This document shows, piece after piece, positions 35,743-49,226 of a stretch of 64,000 nucleotides of DNA. The position numbers were made by a program, and so were the translations under genes. Positions within the stretch are counted from its first letter, which is position 1. Every line of letters starts with the position of its first letter. This DNA is from Margaritifera margaritifera (Eukaryota; Mollusca; Bivalvia; Unionida; Margaritiferidae): NCBI GenBank assembly GCA_029931535.1, contig JAQPZY010001548.1, positions 1,013,001 to 1,077,000 on the forward strand. Reading direction: 5' to 3'. The notes under the pieces are model-generated. The model was not told where the DNA came from and made no database searches. It was given only the letters and a program-made list of their open reading frames with translations.

Positions 35743-36367
35743 ATTTGTAGCTTTGTGTCTAAAGAAACATTTTTTCTTTTCTGACCAGCAAATTTTCAGC
35801 AATTTTGATAATTCAAAATGAAGACGAGAGACTTCAAGCTGTACTCAATTAGTTGACATACAGGTATAGAACTATACATGTAGCTAAAAAATATTTCAAA
35901 TATTATTTAGTCAAAAAGGTACAAAACAGAAACATTTCTTTTCATGCTTTAATTGCATTAAACAGCAACCCGTGATTATAAAGTACCGATTATGAATGAG
36001 GTGTGATTAGCTCACCTTTGTTACCTGGCATCTTTCCTAGGACTTTGTTATTTACTGATTATGAATGTTGTGTGATTATCACGCTTTTGTTACTTGGCGC
36101 CTTGTTGTTACACCTTTGTTATTTAAACAACCACCATTGTTTGTCTGGTTTTGATGTATTTGGTGATAAAAATGTTATAATTGAGCTAATTTTTTCCGGC
36201 GGACCACATATATCAAACGCTATAACAAATTAAATGTTGTAAGAAAGGAACATTATAACAAAGCCTTTTGAATACATAGCAATTAGGAATTTGGCAGGGA
36301 AATTAAACACAAAACATTCTAACAGAAAATGTTGTATCCAAGAATGTAATAAACAATCTTTACTGCA

Positions 36368-36474
<107 letters not shown>

Positions 36475-38652
36475 GTTCATGTCTACTTAATCATGTCATC
36501 ATATTGCAGTCAGTAACAAATCTTGTTGATGTAAAAGATTTTGTCTTGCTCACTTTGGCAATAAAACTGTCTCACCATGATGATGGCAGCTTAATGCTTT
36601 TCTAGATGCACAGCATGCAGTGCCTTGCCTGCAACTTGTGCCGTGATGGAACCCCCCCCCCCCGCTTTCTGACTTGCAAAATTCACACATAAACTCCTAA
36701 TGTTGATACTGTCAGCTGTAGCAGCAGAAAAGTTATACATATATCACATGCTGTCATAGGAGAGACAAAAAATTTTCAGAAATAAAGCAAAATATAATGA
36801 TGAATTGTTGTCCAAGCAAAATATAATGATGACTTGTTGTCCAAGAGACCAGCAGATTTAAACACATGTAACATGAACTTTGCATGGTTTAGTGATATAA
36901 CATCTCAGTTGAAACTGAATTCCACCAATAATTGTGGCTAAAACTTAGGGACAGTTAGTTATTCCACTGTTTGTTTGTTACCATCATTTAGTTTACATGA
37001 AAGTGCATGATAGCCTGTGTCATACCTCTGGTGTTACAGTAGTATGGCAGTTTTAATGATATTAACATTAAAATTAATATTATCACATGAGGTTTCATAT
37101 CACTAATTTGGCTACCAGAATGCAGGGTCTGTGTTATCATGTATTCAATTTCAGGAAGCTCAGCCACTGCATGATATCATAACTTTTTTTTGGTATTAAT
37201 AAGTAAAACATAACTATAAAAATATTTCATAAAGAGAATAATTATTTCTGGCTCATAACAAGGAAAAATGGAAGTCTTAAAGCATATGGTTTTGTCTTTG
37301 AGTGTCTTCTCAAGGCTACTAAATATACCTTGTCCACCAGGTTATTTCCAGTAGACCTCGGGAATACCATCTAATGTTGAAATTTGTCCGACCATGCCCA
37401 CACTTGGAATCTCGGACATGCTTGTGCTTCATTAAATTCTGTATGTAATCATAAGGATGCTGAACCATTGTACTGAAAGTAGGGTTCTGTGACCTATGGT
37501 CCATATTAAGAGTTTGCATTTAAGTCTGTATCAGTTAATCTGTTGCTTTTGCTGTTATTTAATACTTATATGTATGTGCATCCCGAAGGTACTATACCAG
37601 GTCACTTTGACCTACTTTTCATGTGCTAATGGCCTTGTTTAGCTTTTCTGCATTCAAGTGCAACTTTATATATGCATGGATTCTAAAGGCTGCTGCAAAG
37701 TTATGATAGAGTCAGTACAATGGAAGCTGTAGGTTACACTGACCTACTTTGCATATTCTTTTTCTTGTTCAGGTAGGAATGTGCTTATTTCTAAGAACTT
37801 GTGAGCATATTTTCCATGGAGAAAGCTCTTTGCATTTAATTTTGACAAAAAAGTTTTTCAAATTAAACTTCATTGTAAGGTATGATTTTGTTTCTGTACA
37901 TTTACAATGGGTATCAAAAAGACCAGTTTCTGTTGTTTGAGAAAAATCACATCTGTTCAGGTGAGGTTGTCTTTTTTTATACCTGTAATACTGTACATGT
38001 ATTTACTGTACTACCTGCTTTTATAACCTTAGGAAGGGGGAGTGGGATTTCAATTCAGAGTGTTTGTTATTGGAAGTATTGAAGTGAGCAAATCAGAAGA
38101 AGAGTTGAGGTGTCAGGTGGTTTAAAATTACATGTGTAAATTTCTCATATTGAAGTGGGTTGCCTTATTTAAGAGACTGAATAATAGTTGTTGTGTTGTG
38201 CCTTGACAGACATAGTGATACCACTGAGAGATTTATTGTTAGATTAACTGTAGTACACTAGGCAGCTGTTTTGTGTTTGCTTTGCAGCAGACAAAAATTG
38301 AACAGGAAGAAAATAATTACTTGTGTTTTTGTGTATTCATTGTATTATCCAGATATGAGTGTATCAGGTTCAGCCGAGCTATTTAGTTAACTGAGCAAGT
38401 GCTTAACCTAGATTTAAATTCTTTCTGAAAAGATCAAACAAACCCTGAGAATAAAAAAGTACTTCATTAATTTACCAGGTAATCTGGTACGTTATTGTAG
38501 CTTTTTATTATAACTGTAAGTGAATGTGGACATTTTCTCAGTTTTGCAAATTGAAAATAAAGATACTTAAGTTTATAAACGACACATTTATATGGCATGT
38601 TCTATCCTCCATTCACATTTGCTATTTACATCTTCTCAAAAACTTCTCAACA

Positions 38653-39270
38653 GAATTTGTCAAAATTTGCCAGAAAGTATCCATCCATGAAGCTTTTTAA
38701 AATTTGTTCCAATTTTGCCAATCCGCAATTAAATTTGTCTGCTGTTACTAAAACTAGAAAAAAACTATAAATTACTTTTTCTCAGGAACTGCTAAACAGA
38801 ATTTGACCAAATTTGACAAAAAAAGTATCATGGCATGAAACTATCAGATTTGTTCAAATGGTGCTGATCCACAATCAAATATGGCCACCATTACTAAATA
38901 TAGAAAAACCTAAAAATGACTTCTTCTCAATAATCACTAATAAGAATTTGACCAAATTTGATGTCAAGCATCCTGGCATGAAGTGCTTTTAAATTTGTTC
39001 AAATGATGCTGATCTGCCATCAAATATAGCCATCATTGCTAAACAAATATAAAAACTTTAAGTGATTTCTGAAGAACTAACAGAATGTGACCAAAATTTG
39101 ACAGAAATGATCTTGGCATGAAGACTTTTAAATTTATACAAATGATGTCGATCTGCCATCAAATATGGGTGCCATAAATAGACACAGAAAAGCCTTTAAA
39201 TGACTCCTCCAGAACCGTTCAATAGAATTTGACCAAACTTGATAGAAAACATTCTGTACATGCCAACCTA
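38653..39270. repeat. Diverged tandem array, about 143-bp unit
   Basis: GAATTTG.CCAAA.TTTGA recurs near 38653, 38799, 38944, 39083 and 39225, each followed by AAG.ATC.TGGCATGAA, AAATTTGTTCAAATG.TGC and GATC.GCCATCAAATAT. Five strongly diverged units. Confidence 0.8.
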
Positions 39271-40634
39271 TGATGAGAACTACAGGGTATTGAGGATCAC
39301 AGGTTTTGGGTTATTTGGAGTTCTTCCCCGTGCAGAACAAAATTATTTTAGATTACAGGATGCATAAATTTCAAGAAAAACAATATAAATTAGGAAAACA
39401 GTACACCATAAGGATTAAATTGCACAAACTATATTTTAAATCTTAAGGCAACAAATAAAATAGAAATGTAACGAGTAACACTTTAAGTAGATAATTTATG
39501 GATAAAAGTTTAGAAAACAGCGGAGTGTGTACTGTATTGTGTCCTTTGGCATTACTCACATTCTTGAACAAAAACTAAGCAATGCATCTAAACACCTTAA
39601 AATGGTATGGTCATATTAAAGTGCCTGAAAAAAATTTTTTTTTTTATACATGAACATGTATTACATATATCAGTGGTCATGCTCCCAGGCGAAGTGGGCG
39701 ACTAAGTTGCAGAAAAAATGTAAACTTCGCCTTCTTCTGTTAGGAAAGCAAAAACGACTTTGCCCTGTCCTTTTTTTTTTTTTTTTTTTTTAAATAGATC
39801 TACACCGAGTGCCAGTAATTTATGGCTTTTGAGATGCTCCCTCAACCCATCCAAGTAGTTAGTAATAAGCCCTAGGCAATATGGATTGCATTATGCCTTG
39901 GCATGTGTTCATATCAATTGCGTTAACAAAACAAACTCTTGCACATTCACAGGCATGAGTTTTAATAGCTGACTGACAAATTAACTCTCCCCCGCGCGCA
40001 AGATATCGCTGCCTGATTTTCTGCAAGTTATAATAAGATGATGAAAACTTGTCTGTGGACACTAAATCATCTATATGTAAAGAACAATTTGTGTTTTAAG
40101 AATAGAATCTGTGAAAGCACTTTCTAAATGTATATTTTGAAGATATTAACTGCCGTGCTTGCATTATTGTCTTTGTAAAATCAGTTTGAAACCGTCAGTG
40201 AACCTGCTCAGGCTGCTAAGGGGTAATAATGGTGGACGTCGCTGTGTCTTGGAAGTATTTCTTCATTAGACTGTATGTTTTCATAATTCACTGGGCACAT
40301 ACATTTAAGGAAATTATACAATTCATAGAAAGCAAAGTGTAACTACTATGTTATAAAAGATTTAGCCTTTAAATAAAAATGTGTTGGTCAGAAACGTATG
40401 GGACAATGCTTGTGGAATTGATTAGAGCTCAAACTTAAGGTCAAGGTTGTTTTCTCATAGCACTCATTTTTGTGAAAGTACGAGAAAAAGTAGCAAAGAA
40501 AATTTTTTCCAACCAATACATGACGTTATTACAAGTACATAGACAAATATTAAATCCATAAAGTGTCAATCCTATCTAGGGATTGTTGTAACGAAGCTGA
40601 CAAGTGAGTGGGCATATGAAGAAAATCTCCATTT

Positions 40635-40660
40635 CTAAAAATAGATGCATCTATTTTTAA
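40635..40660. promoter_or_regulatory. Perfect palindrome containing two inverted MEF2-like sites
   Basis: Bases 40636-40659 form a perfect 24-bp palindrome centred on ATGCAT. Each half carries a match to the MEF2 consensus YTA(A/T)4TAR: CTAAAAATAG on the plus strand and TTAAAAATAG on the minus strand. The match and symmetry are direct observations; any regulatory role for the laminin gene is inference and AT-rich DNA yields such matches by chance. Confidence 0.35.
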
Positions 40661-41280
40661 GAACTTCACCAAAAAAATGACAGTTTAAAGATTCATATTT
40701 AATTTAGAATCAGCTCCCTCAAAATGCAGTTGTAAAGTTGAGATTACTCATCAGTGACCACTGTGATTTGAATGGATGAACACTATGATGTTGAAGACTC
40801 ATGTACATGTGCGTGTTATAGCCTTAGATAGGGGTTGTTTCAAAAACTAATTTAGAAATGTTTTTGCCTGCCATTTTCTAGTGAAGAAACTAACAAAAAA
40901 TAAAATGTGTTCTTTAAGTGGCAGTTGCTTAAGTATTTTACCTATTTTTAATTACAATACTGTAATCTAGGTACTCCTGTCAGTTAAAATTACCAGTAAT
41001 AACAATGTATAATTTCTGCTATGCTTTTTGAAGTCATACGATATAGTTTCTGCTATTCTTTTTTGAAGTCATATGGCCAAAATACATTGCATATTTATCT
41101 CCATCTAAACATGCACACTTTTAAGTATGAATACACTGCATACAAGTATGACACATTCATACACTTACAAAATGTGTTTATAATATACATACAACATTGA
41201 GAATTTTCTACTTGAAGATAATGTTAAATGCAAATATGCATAATGAGAAATACATGACAGTTCAGATAAGAAAACCAGAG

Positions 41281-41300
41281 CACACACACACACAAACATG

Positions 41301-41332
<32 letters not shown>

Positions 41333-41345
41333 ATATATATATATT
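41281..41345. repeat. Compound (CA)n(TA)n microsatellite
   Basis: Interrupted CA runs followed by a short TA run. Confidence 0.95.
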
Positions 41346-41907
41346 TTTTTATTGCGTTTCTTGCTATACTGCCACTTCTCCCTGTTCTGCTCTCGTTTCT
41401 CCCTATTCTGTCCAAAAGGAGAAGTCACTTCTCCCTAAAATTCTAGTCTAGCTTGACTCCTGATATATGCATTATTTTATGGAATTTTATATATCCAATG
41501 CCATTTGTCACAAATTATTTTAAATTGATATTTTATATTTTTAGCTTTTAATAAAATAAAAAATAACCCAATATGCTTTTCTCCTGAAACACTTCCAGAT
41601 TTGATTACTAAGAGCAAAAAAAACCCCATGGCCTTCCAAAAAGTCCAAGAGAAGTTCGGTAGCCAGTCTGGGCTAATCAATGGTGGGAATCAAATCTAAT
41701 CACTATTGGTCATGAGTCCAATGCCCACTGAGCACTGGCTGGAGATCTCCGTGGTTGTAAAGTAATGATCTCTGGGAGGGTAAGGACAGACTCAGGAATC
41801 CATTTTGACTGCATAAATTAGCATTCCTTGTAGTGCCAGGTCTGGTTCCCAGGGATCAGGGAAAGGCCCAGGAGCCAATACTGGTTGCATAAATAATAAT
41901 GATAATA

Positions 41908-42657
41908 TAGTGAAACTCCTCAAAACCGAACCCTCAGGATACCGGAATCCCCTTAAGACCGAATATTTTTTTAGTCCCGAAATTTTCCTTCTTTAATATC
42001 ATCATTTGTTCCCCAGTAAACCGAAACTCCTCAACTCTGAACACCGGAACAATTTTCAATCCCAAATTTCAATTTTACACTTAAAAATACCCCATAAAAC
42101 TGAAACTCAGTTGAAACTTGGAAATATATTTTAACTGCTAAATTCCTGACACACGCTGGAACAGATTAATTATGGTTAACAGGTGCTGTAGTAGTCTGAT
42201 CAACGAGACAAAGACCCGTTAACTGCCCAAGGGGCACATGAGGTTAAAACAACACTTGACACGCGCGCCGACACAGATTAGGGCTGACAGTAGGCTAATC
42301 TGAAGACTTTGCACCATACAAAAGAGTCAACTTTTAAGGCTAATTACATGTAATAATAACTAAATGCTTATATGTAAGCCAATTGAGAAAGACTATATTT
42401 ATCTGCTGATTATCTAATGCTATTCATTTGGATCAATAGAACATTGTTTGCTTGTTTTTTTTTAAAAGTTAAATATCAGTGCACACAGACACTGATGCTT
42501 TCGTAACTGCATTCTCTCTCTCTCTCTCATGTCACATAAGAGCTATGAAAGAGATTTTATTTTTCACATCTGCAAAAAAGCCTCACTAAACCGAAAACTT
42601 CTCAAAACTGGAAAAAAATTGGGTCCCAAGGGTGTTCAGTTTTGAGGAGTTTCACTG
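41908..42657. mobile_element. Tigger/pogo-type nonautonomous element inserted in a TAA microsatellite
   Basis: The left end TAGTGAAACTCCTCAAAAC and the right end (reverse complement CAGTGAAACTCCTCAAAAC) form a terminal inverted repeat of about 26 bases. TA flanks both sides. The outer flanks are AATAATAATGATAATA on the left and a run of TAA on the right, so the element landed in a TAA microsatellite. No transposase is recognisable inside. Confidence 0.82.
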
Positions 42658-44059
42658 TAATAATAATAATAATAATAATAATAATTTAAAGGTGCAAATT
42701 TCTGTTGATTTCGGTAGAGCACATTTAGTTTGGCAGATAACAATTAATTAGATTTATGAGGAAAGATACCGTATTAAATCGCTAGACTGCGATGGTTTTA
42801 ATGTCCCTGTTTAGGGGCGAGATTGATTCTTAATCAAGCATTCATTTGTATAACGGTCAGAGAGAAGGTTAACTTTGGTCTAGGTATCGAAAATGTCAAA
42901 GTTGAGAGGATGCAGAGACTATTTGTAAAGCCAGTTGAAGTAGTGTAATGTTTTGTGATTTTCCAGAATCCGTTGTTTAAATAGCGCGCGGAATTAGGGT
43001 TAAGCTAACCACATTGGGCTTGTATTTTAAAAAGGCGTTAGATATATTTAATCCTGATTGGCTACGCTAAATAAGGGGTGTGTTCCCAGACGAAAATTTC
43101 ATGTTTTAAATATTCCATATCGCAAAATTTAATCAGTCCAAGTTTTCCTGCGAGAGGCCGGAAGAGATCTTGACACCGAGTAGAATAAGGCGAAATTCTC
43201 TCGTATAAACAATTGTTCAAGGGACAGGTGTCTGGAAGTTGAGGGAAAGAGATTCTGGCGGTAGAAGCGGGCAAATCTTGAAAGCACAAGGGGAAAATAG
43301 CTCCACCTACCTACCCACCTATCTATCCACCTAGAGAGAAGAGGCATCCCACTCAAAGTTTGTGGACCACAATAGGCTGGATAAGAGAGAGAGAGAGAAG
43401 CAAAAAGGGGTGAACATCAACCTTGACCTGATAGCAACATTGAATTTGGAGTGACCAGCAATAACAAGGTTATGCAGGAATGCTGGGCAATTGATTCGAT
43501 TGTTCACTAGATTCCATGATGAACTAAGTCTGTCGTTTTAAACAGATCGGCTAATTACATAATTATATTTGTGTTGAAATTCGGTAAATGATTTAAAAAA
43601 AAAGAAGTGTATCTTTCTAATATTATGTATTATTTCCATTAGTTTTATTTAATTGATTAAATTTTATATTACATGTACGGGGGTTCGTGTTATTCTGTTC
43701 TATATATATGCTCAGATCTCTATTTACCCCATCTTTAAAATTTCACTATTTACTCAATCCTGGCAATAACATCGGGGTCGATCATCCTCTAGATAATGAT
43801 AACCAACCAAATTGTACACCTGTAACGAGAGGTGCGTTACAAATAATAAAGATTTTATTTTTAGAGGTTGACTCAATTAGTTACAAACTAGGACTAATCT
43901 ATCTTGAGGCCTGCTATTATGTACATATATAATACAAGCTGATAATATGTTCACACAAACACACACACACATGCAAATACACAGTACATAAACAACTATT
44001 TACATAAATGCTGCATTGCTGCAGAAATGATAATGAAAAACAGGAGGTGGCTGGTGTAA

Positions 44060-46010
44060 CTTGTAATAAGTACACCATATATATATATTTTTTTAATGAT
44101 TTCATCCATCTAATATGCCTATTGTGGAAGGAAGAGATACTTGGAGCTAATTTAATATCATGTGAAATGTTATTCCAAACAGAAGCACCTGGAAATTGAA
44201 AATTATTTTTAAATAGCTCCGTTTTTGGCTTGGGTTTTTTGAAATTGTGACCTTTTAATGATCTTAGATTTGGGGTACCATAGATTCTCTTTGCTGGAAA
44301 ATGCTGTTCAGTTAAATGGGGGCAGATTTTGTAGATACCTTTAGTGTTTCCCATGGGTCGTTTTAGGATGGCATCGTGCCATAGTGTTTTATTTACGTGC
44401 CTTGCTGTTATTATTCCCTGATCCATACCATCTTTAATATTCTGCCTGGCCTTTTTTGTAACAACTTGCCCTTTTTTTCAATTGGAAAATTCCCCTTTTG
44501 TATCTCACTCACTAAAACGGTTGCTTTTGTGCTTGATATCATTTCCGTGATCGTAAGTGGCAATACATCTCTGTCTGAAGCTGAGGCTACTCATCCACTG
44601 ATTAACACCATGCGATGATGCATAAAGGCAGTCTTTGTTTATTTTGAACTACTCGTGGCAGTGTATCCACTCATTGGACAGTATTTGACATGCCGGTGAG
44701 TAGATATTATTTAAGGTAGTATCTTTTCCAATTTAATTATCTTTGTGGCCGATGGTTTGGTCATGTGAAATTTCTTTATTTGAAATGACTTGCTGATTAT
44801 TGGCCATTCATTGGAGAAGCTACAACCAATTGCAGTGATTAAATAAAGACAAATTGCAACCACTCCACGCATATATAATTGTCTAAACCTTCAATAGCCT
44901 TGCACTGATTAGCAATTTTATGACAAAATATAGTCTATTAAAAGAATATTGAAAGAAATGGAGAGGGAAAAAGCAAATATTACAAACACCATGAACATTT
45001 TATATTCTTATAACATGAATGTATAAATCATGATCAAACGTATGACGACTTTTTATAGTTAAAGCTGTTTATGCTATTTCAAAATGCATTAAAGATGAAA
45101 AAATCAAGAACACATATATTGTGGTGAAATTTTTCTCCTTAAAGTACTTTCTCAATTTAATCAATGAGTAACACAAAAAGAAAAATAATAATAATAAAAA
45201 TTATTATTATTATTATTATTATAAACTGAACGCTACACTGTGATAAAAAGTCTACCTTCCGAATGTTATAAGCACGCTGAAAGTGCCCTGAAGTACTGAA
45301 GGTGCCTTCTGGAGAGGATGATTATCATGCACTTTACATATTCTGTGGGAAACACCTTATACATCATTTTGACCTGGGAAACACCTTATACATCATTTTG
45401 ACCTTTTTCAAGAATATTCTTTCATGCATTGGTAATACTTTGGTTGGAAGCATTGCATTTTGAACATTATCTACATGTATTTGCTGATCAAGAATTATTT
45501 TGCATGCCCTTTCCTGGAGTCTGGAAATTTTTCTCATATTTGTAGCAGATGTCTTCCCTCAAATTATATTACAGTAGTCAAGATGCAGTTGAATGTAACT
45601 TTTGTACAAATGAACTCTGTACTGTAATGGAATGAAGGCCTTGATTTTCTTTAGGAGCCAGAGATAACATTTTTTTCTCTTTGAAATATAATTTGTATGA
45701 GGAGATCAATGCAAGTTATTGTCTACAAATATTCCAAGAATTATATCAAAACAAGTCATTTTCAGATCAATGTTGTCACAGAGAACATGCAGCACATCAA
45801 TTTGCAATCTTGCTCTTTTCTGCCAAGACTTTTGTTTTGTCCATATTGAGGATGATACCATTTTCCTTGCACCATATTTGAAGTCTGTTGAGTGCAGTTT
45901 TAAGGTTTTTCTCAACTTCAGCTTGATTGCTTTGAGCATCATCAACTGACATATCTGCTGATGACACTGCCTTGTCTAAATGATGTCCTTTTCGTGCCAA
46001 GAAAGTGTAT
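44060..46010 (-). pseudogene. LINE remnant, reverse transcriptase to C-terminus, interrupted
   Basis: Minus strand. Near 45970-45800 is the part around the reverse transcriptase active site and after it (SSADMSVDDAQSNQAEVEKN, then LQIWCKENGIILNMDKTKV), with the usual YADD altered. Near 45640-45470 comes SYIQLHLDYCNII, then a stop where Trp is normal, then GKTSATNMRKISRLQERACK. The C-terminal segment is at 44426-44090 (PKPKTELFKNNFQFPGASVW, then FHNRHIRWM). Between about 45240 and 44430 the LINE match is lost, consistent with an insertion or heavy decay. The class is Jockey/CR1-like; the copy is dead. Confidence 0.78.
45186..45222. repeat. (AAT)n/(ATT)n palindromic simple repeat
   Basis: AATAATAATAATAA is followed by ATTATTATTATT runs, giving a simple self-complementary tract inside the interrupted LINE. 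Confidence 0.95.
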
Positions 46011-46820
46011 ATTGTATTTTCTGCATTTTATGGACTGTAAAAAATATTTTTAAAAATTCTGTCTAAAAAGATACAAAATTATTTCTTTCAGTGTTCAAAG
46101 ACAAACAAAAAATTCCAAGTCCTGACAACCAGACCCACAGACATAACATTAGGCTATCACTTAAATCACACAGCAAAGTAATTACACTGTACATTTAGAT
46201 TAATGAATGAAAACCAACAACCAACATTACTTGCCGGATTTCATCTGTGTTAGTTCACAAAAAATGCTAGTATATTGAAAAACATAACTTCATGTGTGAA
46301 GATGTGAAGCAAAAGAATCTGCCATGTGTTAATCTCATATATCATTTATAGACAATATAGCAACTAAGTGCCTGAAACTTTTCTTTCTACTCCACAGTTT
46401 CAATACATAAATGAATTTGCATTCACAAACTAACATGTCAGTGATCATGTGAGTGATATCAGACCCACTTGGTCCTCTTGTTTATTTAGCCTTCTATACA
46501 GTGCCACTGGAGTTATGTTATGAAATTATTTTAGCTGTTTACTTAGAAGAAAAATATACTTGTCTTCCAGCACTGGAAAAATTGGAACTTTTGGTGAATA
46601 AGTAAAATAAGTTTATTTTCATCAATAATTTTATGTTGAATTTGAAGAGAACTTCTGGATATTTTGAACAACAACCTTACAATTATATATATATGAGTAA
46701 GAAATTCTAGGATTTTTGTAGCCCTCATGATTGCTGCCAATGGTTTTAAACCAACAGGTATATTTTCATTATAATCTACCCTGTAAATTATTCAATTTGG
46801 TAGGGTATCAGTTTTCATAT

Positions 46821-46932
46821 GTTTCCAGGTTGCTTCATTCTGTCATGGGTTTCCAGGTTGCTTCATTCTGTCATGGGTTTCCAGGTTGCTTTATTCTGTC
46901 ATGGGTTTCCTGGTTGCTTCATTCTGTAAGTT
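46821..46932. repeat. Minisatellite, 28-bp unit, 4 copies
   Basis: TTTCCAGGTTGCTTCATTCT recurs every 28 bases (first two at 46822 and 46850), with TTCC.GGTTGCTT.ATTCTG variants. Confidence 0.95.
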
Positions 46933-48975
46933 TAAAGACCCAACAAATAATGATACATGCTAAATTGTTTACTACAATTTTGAATTGCCGTCTCATGAAA
47001 TGGGAAAGTGAGCATATTCTTTTAACTGATGCACAATTTAGATTCCACCAAGGAATGAGAACTGTAGATGCTATCTATATTTGATAACACTTATTACTCA
47101 GGCACTGAATGAAAGAAAAATATTCTAATGTTGTTTTATTGATTATATGAAAGTGTTGGGTACAATCAACAGGTCAGAACTGTGGAGTAAGCTTGTAAAA
47201 CAGTGTAGAAGGGTAGAATTTTATGTGTTATAATTATTCAAAATTTATATTTGAAAATAAAATTACGAGTCATGTATAATTTCTAAAGTATCAGATTATT
47301 TTAATAATAATGGTGGAGTATTACAAGGTGAGGCTTTGTCACCATTGTTATTTACTTTGTAAGTAAGTTATTTTGAAGAGGAATTTATTACCAGTGTTAG
47401 TGTTTCATGCAAATTATATTGTCTGCTGATGCATGGTTATTTCTTCAGATAGTGTTGAGAATTTACAAGAAACGTTGAATACCTTATCGATATATTGTCA
47501 TAAATATAATTCAAAAGTGAATGCTGAGAAAACAAAGATTGTAGCATTTAAAAATGGTGGTAAAATATATATATGAATTGATAGAAATTTTTGATTAATT
47601 TTCCTACTTTGGTCTGATTTTATACTTAAAAAAGTGAGTTTGATGTAGCCAAAAAGAAATTGCATTGCAAGGAGATAAGTCCTTGTTTAATATTTGTGAG
47701 ACTTGTAATGATTATTATTTCAGCATTGAATCTACATGCCATCTTTTTGATACTTGCATAAGAGTGTTCTGAGTTGTGCTTGTGAAGTTTGGGGATTTTT
47801 ATCCAGCTCTGGAAATTGAGGGAATTCACACAGACATTTGTTGGTTGGTTGTTGGTTGTTATGGGTTTAATGCCATTTTTCAGCACATGATAGGCAATAC
47901 ATGGCAGCCAGTATATTTGGTGAAGGAAGAACCCAAGAAAACCCCAGGAAGAACCACCGACCCACGGAAAGCTACTGGCAAGCTTTCTCACATTCCCACG
48001 TTGGCCGAGCCCGAGACTTGAACCCATGAGGACAGAGGTGAGATGTCAGTGATCTGTAAAGGCGAGCGCCTTAGACCACTCGGCCACCCGGGGCCCCACA
48101 GATGTTTGTAAGGACATTCTTGGTATACATGAAAAGTACAGAAATTGATTCAGAGCTTGGGAGATTTCCAGTGTCAACAGAAAATTGAGAATATTTAAGC
48201 ATTGGTTAAAACTGATTAATACTAATAATTGTTGGGTTTTTTTTTTTTTTTAGGAATGTTATCTATATTTGTATGATGCTTGAAATGTTAAAATTCGTTG
48301 GTCTACTCTACTTGAAATAGAACTATGTGAACCTGGTGTGAATTATGTTTGGCTAAACCAGTATGTTGATAATGAAAACTACTTTTTGTATAAGCTTTGG
48401 CAAGATATGTACAGTTTCTTCTCTTTTTATCAAAATGCTTTTTGTGTAGATCTCTTGTTGAGGTGTTTTGTATTAAGTATTATTTAATGAAAAAAAAAAC
48501 GTTCAGTTGAAGTTTAAGAGACTTGTATGTACTGATTGATATTTCAGCCCATAGCCAACTGATTGAACATGGTCATGATCAAAATAGTCCAAGAGAAAAT
48601 GGGGTTTGTGAATGTTGTCGTTCTAATGTAGCTGAAGATGAATATAATTTTAATTTTGGAAGCAAAAAGTATATGGAATTGAGAGAACAATACATGAAAC
48701 CTTACTATTACAAAAAACCAAGTGATTAGAAACTTGGAATTTTTAATATAGCAAATATTAAGCTGTTGGTTATCCCAACTGTATATATTGCTATTTTAAC
48801 TATATATACATACCCATATTTACATGTATGTACAACACCTTTTTTTTTACATTATATGTCTCCTAATGTATACATTTACTTGCTGCAGCTTGCATGCGCT
48901 TCTCTTATTTTTCATATTTTTTTTTGTCCATTAGTTGTAACATCAATGACAATAAAGTTCTGCTTGTCTAAATTT
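46927..48975 (+). pseudogene. LINE remnant, reverse transcriptase to 3' end, split by a SINE
   Basis: Plus strand, several frames. KLFTTILNCRLMKWESEHIL then FRFHQGMRTVDAIYI (46950-47080) are the early reverse transcriptase blocks. GTINRSELWSKL lies near 47160-47200. DSVENLQETLNTLSIYC, NAEKTKIVAFKNGGK is near 47450-47565. After a SINE insertion, DVCKDILGIHEKY resumes at 48107. RKLRIFKHWLKLINTNN follows near 48180-48230. The C-terminal zinc-knuckle-like tail with CECCRSNVAEDEY and YMKPYYYKKP lies at 48610-48730. A polyadenylation-like AATAAAG at 48951 marks the probable 3' end. Stops are frequent, so the copy is inert. It is a different family from the minus-strand LINE next to it. Confidence 0.83.
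47842..48096 (-). mobile_element. tRNA-derived SINE (Leu/Ser-like head) nested in a LINE
   Basis: On the minus strand it starts GGGGCCCCGGGTGGCCGAGT, with an A box (TGGCCGAGTGGTCTAAGG), a long variable-arm-like middle and a B box (GGTTCAAGTCTCG), as in class II tRNAs (Leu or Ser). The body follows and it ends in a CAAC/CCAA-rich tail (plus strand TTGGTTGGTTGTTGGTTGTT). CACAGACATTTGT (47829-47841) and CACAGATGTTTGT (48097-48109) flank it as a target duplication with two differences. Removing it restores the LINE order. It is not a working tRNA gene, since no matching acceptor stem follows the B box. Confidence 0.87.
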
Positions 48976-49226
48976 AATAGATCCCGCCTTAAAATTCCTA
49001 CAGTTATTTAAGATTTCCAGTGTCATTGTAACAGTACCTAATTCATTGGTTCACCTCTAGCCCGAGATGACAGCTGACACTTGACTAAAGATATGTCCTT
49101 ACGCTTGACATAATGGCCTTTAACTTCCAACTCGGATAACTTTCTACCACTTAAAGGGAAAGATAATCTTTCCTGAAAATAATACCCCATCAAAATTCCA
49201 TTTATCTTTATCTGATCAGGATAACT

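Noticed and set aside
48010..48096. A tRNA-Leu/Ser gene on the minus strand
   Set aside because: Same reason: the tRNA-like part runs into a SINE body and the whole is flanked by a target duplication.
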